A stretch of 64,000 nucleotides of DNA, from contig CM040440.1 in assembly GCA_022749755.1 (NCBI GenBank), forward strand, positions 9,473,269 through 9,537,268. Reading direction: 5' to 3'. The position numbers were made by a program, and so were the translations under genes. The notes beneath the pieces are model-generated. The model saw only the letters and a list, made by a program, of their open reading frames with translations, ran no database searches and had not been told where the DNA came from. Positions 62,667 through 64,000 of the stretch are shown here, in pieces (position 1 is the stretch's first letter; each line of letters opens with the position of its first letter). Origin of the DNA: Azadirachta indica. Taxonomy: Eukaryota > Streptophyta > Magnoliopsida > Sapindales > Meliaceae.

Positions 62667-64000
62667 ATCATAGAACAACAATAAAAAATAATTATAGGCA
62701 TGGATTAGATAACAAGATTATTTTTATTTTAATTTAATTCATTAACATGATATGTTAATTTTAAAACATTGAAAATTGAATAACAAATTTAAAATTTTTT
62801 TAGAGTTTATTGTTTTTTAGTAGGATATGATATATCTTGTGGATATATCTGTTAAAATATAAATATTGGCAAATATTTATTTAAGAGAATATGAATATTA
62901 AATGAAATATCCATGGAGGATATAAATAGGATATGGATATGAAATTTTTTGTAGGATGTCAATCTCGATATTGAGATATCTTTACCGTATTATATTCGTT
63001 GTTGTCCCTATATAGGACATAAACAATAGAGAAAAATTTTAAAATAGCCATAATTTTGTGTCAATTTATCAAACTAATCCCCTTTATAAATTTTGCATCA
63101 AATTAATTCAAGATTATAAATTCAGACAAAAATGCCCTCAGCTAGTATCAAAAGTTTTTGCTTTACCTAATAAATTTGAAAAAATATATTTTAATATTTT
63201 ATAAAACAATTTTATATAATTTGTGATTTTTTTAAGTATTCATTATTTTAAGAGAATATAGTGTTAGATTGTGTTGTTATACTTAATATTTGGAACATAA
63301 TATACATGACTTTTGATGTAAAAATAGATGAGGTTGAAGATGAACATGGACTTTCAAGTACCCAAGCCTTATTATAATTCTTTATCGTGCAGGGTTGAGA
63401 AATTTGTTTTGTTTGATTTCTTTGTTGAGTATGATTTTGACTTATTCGATAAAGAAATTAAGTAAAATTAGCCCTATTTGACAAACTTCTAAATTTTTGA
63501 GCGTCTCAAAAATTAAAGTCAAGTCTTATAAAAACTCAAAAATAGGAAGATTTCAAACGCTTGAAAACTTGGTCATTTTTGAGTTTTCTCAAAACTTGAC
63601 TGATTTTGTCAAAAAATTTGTGTATAGTGATTAGATGAAGGACATTTTTTTTAAAATTTGTAATCTTAAACTAATATAGTACAAAATTTATGATGGGATT
63701 AGTTTGATAAATTAATAAAAAAAGGTGATATATTTTAAAAAAATTTTCATAATGAACATACATACGACCACATTTCGAGAAATATACACATACATAGCTC
63801 TTTTCTTTCACGTTGGTCGTTTTGCTGTTAAGAGAAAAAAAGACATACTTATCTCTTTACTTTCACGTTGGTTGTTTTGCTGTTAACGGAACTTGAGTAT
63901 AATAACATACAAAATGGATAAATAACAAAATATGAAAGCGATAAAGACTTTCTTAAAAGTCCTTAAACTTTGATTTATTCTATTAATTTTTTATTTATTT
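62667..64000. other. Right-hand intergenic region
   Basis: AT-rich DNA without a recognised gene. It includes an inverted-repeat element at about 63028-63760 and, near 63797-63890, two copies of a TCACGTTGGTYGTTTTGCTG sequence about 63 bases apart. Confidence 0.45.
63028..63760. repeat. Inverted-repeat (MITE-like) element
   Basis: The terminal 90-100 bases are inverted copies: the left end contains AATTTATCAAACTAATCCC and the right end GGGATTAGTTTGATAAATT. Neighbouring blocks (AAAATTTTAAAATA, ATAAATTTTG) also pair. A short internal palindrome (TTTTTGAGCGTCTCAAAAA) sits near 63498. No target duplication could be fixed. Confidence 0.6.

Noticed and set aside
61040..63013. One larger transposon enclosing the CACTA MITE
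   Set aside because: Weak similarity between GGGATAGTAAA near 61026 and GGGACAACAAC (reverse strand) near 63000 suggested terminal repeats, but the match is too short and no target duplication agrees.

Overview
The window is nuclear DNA of a flowering plant, most likely a eudicot. It is strongly AT-rich, its genes carry many short GT-AG introns, and the predicted proteins belong to plant families: a suberin-type BAHD acyltransferase, DEK, RPL7A, a PPR protein, SWI3A, an ACT-repeat (ACR) protein, RMI1, and 11-beta-HSD-like dehydrogenases. The species cannot be fixed from sequence alone. Exon models were built by hand from splice signals, reading-frame continuity and family knowledge; every intact model keeps frame from start to stop.

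Layout. 1-2.6 kb: AT-rich intergenic DNA with a small minisatellite. 2.6-4.2 kb (-): omega-hydroxypalmitate O-feruloyl transferase-like gene. 5.7-12.9 kb (-): DEK chromatin protein in 11 coding exons. 13-17.9 kb: intergenic. 17.9-29.4 kb (+): an old, decayed Ty3/gypsy element of Tat-like organisation with two LTRs, a near-perfect 5-bp target duplication, gag-pol remnants, a tandem-repeat block after integrase, and a decayed antisense accessory gene. 29.9-32.5 kb (+): RPL7A, whose promoter and first exon are mirrored head-to-head just upstream. 33.5-35.2 kb (-): E-class PPR gene with a one-base frameshift. 35.7-39.3 kb (+): SWI3A. 39.9-42.1 kb (-): four-ACT-domain ACR protein. 43.3-45.5 kb: a 2.2-kb fold-back element with Mutator-like 9-bp target duplication. 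45.5-50.6 kb: intergenic with a second hairpin-forming repeat. 50.6-55.8 kb (+): RMI1. 56.6-58.2 kb (-): intact 11-beta-HSD-like gene. 58.7-60.1 kb (-): its tandem copy, now a pseudogene. 60.1-64 kb: repeat-rich DNA with a 550-bp tandem duplication, a CACTA-type MITE and a further inverted-repeat element.

The genes are independent nuclear loci rather than a pathway cluster. Several deal with chromatin or genome maintenance (DEK, SWI3A, RMI1), but there is no sign that they are co-regulated. Neighbouring pairs are tandem (acyltransferase/DEK, the two dehydrogenases), divergent (PPR/SWI3A) or convergent (RPL7A/PPR, SWI3A/ACR, RMI1/HSD). The features most worth attention are the mirrored RPL7A 5' end, the antisense gene inside the retrotransposon, and the large fold-back element.
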